Assembly (NCBI GenBank): GCA_037953745.1
Contig: JBAKBP010000785.1
Span: 157,001-221,000, forward strand
Source of the DNA: Lithodes maja
Lineage: Eukaryota > Arthropoda > Malacostraca > Decapoda > Lithodidae
Direction of reading: 5' to 3'
Length of the DNA: 64,000 bases
The notes under the pieces: generated by a model
Told to the model about the DNA's origin: nothing
Databases searched by the model: none
The model's input: only the letters and a program-made list of their open reading frames with translations
Made by a program: the position numbers and the translations under genes
In this document: positions 62,536 to 64,000 of the stretch, in pieces
Numbering within the stretch: position 1 is the first letter of the stretch
Layout of the letters: each line of letters begins with the position of its first letter

Positions 62536-64000
62536 CCCCTCCAACCCGGATGACCTCATATACGCCCATAACATACTCGGCCCGCGCAACCCGGATGGCC
62601 TCATGTACGCCCCTTGCTTTCGTGCTTGATTTTCGAAAGCCGCGCGCACATTTTGTGATGATTGGGCGGTAGGTGGCGCCACCCGGCGTCAACGACGCCA
62701 CAACAACAGTATCTACCCCGACGCCATCATGGACAGTACACCAAATAGTGATTCCGCCGTGTCCGACATCGTGCTTCCTACGACGCCCTTGATAGTGCGT
62801 CGTGCCTTACCCCGACGCCATCGCCTAAATGTGTTATCTCCCGGAGGTATTGAGACGACTTTGAGACTTTATGAGAAAGCTGATGCCAAGCATAAGATTG
62901 ATGAAGAAGTGAGTGACCACTCGAGTAATTATAAGTCGAGTGATTATGGCCATGAGAGTGATAAAGAACAATTCCTGGGATTTGCGAAAGAATTTGAGAG
63001 TGATGAGAGTGATGAAGGTGATGTACGTGATGTACCAGTTGTTGAGGAAGCTGGTTTACCTCAAGAAAGTGAACTTGCGAGAGTGAGTGAGTGGGAGAGT
63101 TCAAGGTCACAAACAAAATTTCGCATAAGTGACACGACTCCAAGCCCTTCCCCAGGTAAATCGCCTTTCAAGCTGCATTTCTACAAGTTAAAAATACTTG
63201 AAAAGGCGGCCGCGGCAGCTAGGGAACAAGCTAAAATAGTTGGTGAGGATGAGGCTGTGAGTGAGGGTCAGCGTGGTGACCCTTCTCGACCGCCATTGTC
63301 TCCCTTATCTACCCACGCCACCCAAGATGACCCGGATGCCCCGCATTCTTCCCCACCACCCCCACCATTGCCAAGGGTTGAGGACCCCCCACTTTCGGCC
63401 TATTTGCCTCCTAGGTCCCCCGACAGGAGACATACTGCTGCCGAAAAGGGGAAAGGTAGAAAATATACCAAGAAAATGAAGAAAAGTAAGAGAGTTTTGT
63501 TTGAGGCTCCCGCGGCGGCGTCCACCCCTGCCGGCCCCAGCCATACGTCCCCGCAACTTTCCCCACGGTCCTCCCCACCTCTCCCGCCTTCAACATGTCT
63601 TCCTGCAGAAGTATTTGAGGTCGCCACCCCAATACCTGGGCCTAGTGAAACGGAATCATTGCTTTCTGTGACTCGTCGCAGGCCAAGGAGCCCGGGACCT
63701 CTGGAGGACACAGCCTCACCTGTCACTCCTTCCCCACCTCGCCCACCCGCACGCCGCCCACGCATCACTGGTTCCCCGCCAGATTATGTGGGGGCCACTG
63801 ATGATGAAGGGCACCGCTCTGAAGACTCTGGCCATGATTACATAGGTCCACCGTCAGGGCAAGATGACCACTCTGACGATGACGATGACTATATGGACAT
63901 CGACGACCCTCGACCCACCCGCTTGGCCCGGCTTCGTGCTGCCCGTCTTTCTGCCCGCCGCCCTGGCCGCCGCCCTGACCGACGCCCTCGCCGCCGCCCT
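62536..64000 (+). mobile_element. piggyBac transposon copy D (divergent subfamily, cut by window end)
   Basis: TTAA at 62532-62535, then CCCCTCCAACCCGGATGACC and, about 47 bp on, the repeat AACCCGGATGGCCTCATGTA, the same two-unit end as copies A-C but with different unit sequence (resembling the right end of MITE copy 1). The transposase starts at 62729. The right end lies outside the window. Confidence 0.88.
62729..64000 (+). CDS. piggyBac-family transposase, divergent copy D, N-terminal 424 codons (partial)
   Basis: ATG at 62729 (MDSTPNSDSAVSD) and no stop through the last base of the window. It aligns with copies A-C: SPGGIE, RVSEWESSRS, SDTTPSPSPGKSPFK, EKAAAAAR, LSPLSTHATQ, PPLSAYLPP and the Gly/Arg/Pro/Asp-rich patch at its end. 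Many substitutions and indels separate it from A (for example MDTSPKSDS versus MDSTPNSDS), so it represents a different subfamily. Conservation of frame and short motifs despite divergence suggests it evolved under selection as a coding sequence. The DDE domain would follow beyond the window. Confidence 0.87.
   Translation, partial: MDSTPNSDSAVSDIVLPTTPLIVRRALPRRHRLNVLSPGGIETTLRLYEKADAKHKIDEEVSDHSSNYKSSDYGHESDKEQFLGFAKEFESDESDEGDVRDVPVVEEAGLPQESELARVSEWESSRSQTKFRISDTTPSPSPGKSPFKLHFYKLKILEKAAAAAREQAKIVGEDEAVSEGQRGDPSRPPLSPLSTHATQDDPDAPHSSPPPPPLPRVEDPPLSAYLPPRSPDRRHTAAEKGKGRKYTKKMKKSKRVLFEAPAAASTPAGPSHTSPQLSPRSSPPLPPSTCLPAEVFEVATPIPGPSETESLLSVTRRRPRSPGPLEDTASPVTPSPPRPPARRPRITGSPPDYVGATDDEGHRSEDSGHDYIGPPSGQDDHSDDDDDYMDIDDPRPTRLARLRAARLSARRPGRRPDRRPRRRP

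Overview
This is animal (eukaryotic) DNA built almost entirely of transposable elements. I find no host protein gene, tRNA or rRNA. Large DIRS-type retrotransposons, many TTAA-targeting piggyBac elements, L2/CR1-type LINEs, a Gmr1-like LTR element with a SCAN-like Gag, Tigger-like MITEs and a hAT fragment together fit a repeat-rich marine invertebrate. A decapod crustacean is my guess, and it is inferred from element content only.

Layout. (1) 1-13936: DIRS element 1. Its leader is hit by a LINE (1-1731). Its tyrosine recombinase (YR) gene is split by piggyBac copy A (7875-12105), which carries an uninterrupted 977-aa transposase. Its right inverted terminal repeat (ITR) holds a MITE (13172-13658). 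(2) 14053-38866: degraded DIRS element 3. It contains a TTAA MITE (15875-29917), which contains a better preserved DIRS element 2 (16119-29695), which contains piggyBac copy B (19618-23793) and another MITE (27161-27842). That is four nested levels. Element 3 also carries a reverse LINE/SINE piece, a 32-bp minisatellite, a Tigger-like MITE, a 5'-truncated copy of the first LINE and a 438-bp MITE. (3) 39248-43679: LINE fragments and MITEs. (4) 44491-58758: a MITE split by piggyBac copy C (44809-58593), itself split by a Tigger-like MITE (45245-46575) and by an LTR retrotransposon (49387-57628) whose 1842-bp LTRs look identical. (5) 58763-64000: a MITE holding two further MITEs at TTAA sites, a 438-bp MITE, a hAT transposase tail, and the left part of a divergent piggyBac copy D whose reading frame runs off the window end.

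How it fits together. Removing each TTAA insert together with one TTAA reconnects the host element. Residual lengths agree between copies: MITE 3 is 466 versus 469 bp, the split MITE is 479 bp against 471-487 bp, and piggyBac copies are 4231, 4176 and 4206 bp. DIRS elements 2 and 3 have nearly the same ITR sizes (about 306 bp left, 350 bp right), and all three DIRS elements have an internal complementary region (ICR) that joins the two outer ends. Piggybac copies, most TTAA MITEs and their subterminal repeats share terminal motifs, so one transposase lineage probably mobilised most of them. The most unusual single object is the LTR element: one 1284-codon frame keeps Gag and the protease motif, but pol is reduced to in-frame remnants in the order integrase tail, RT, RNase H.
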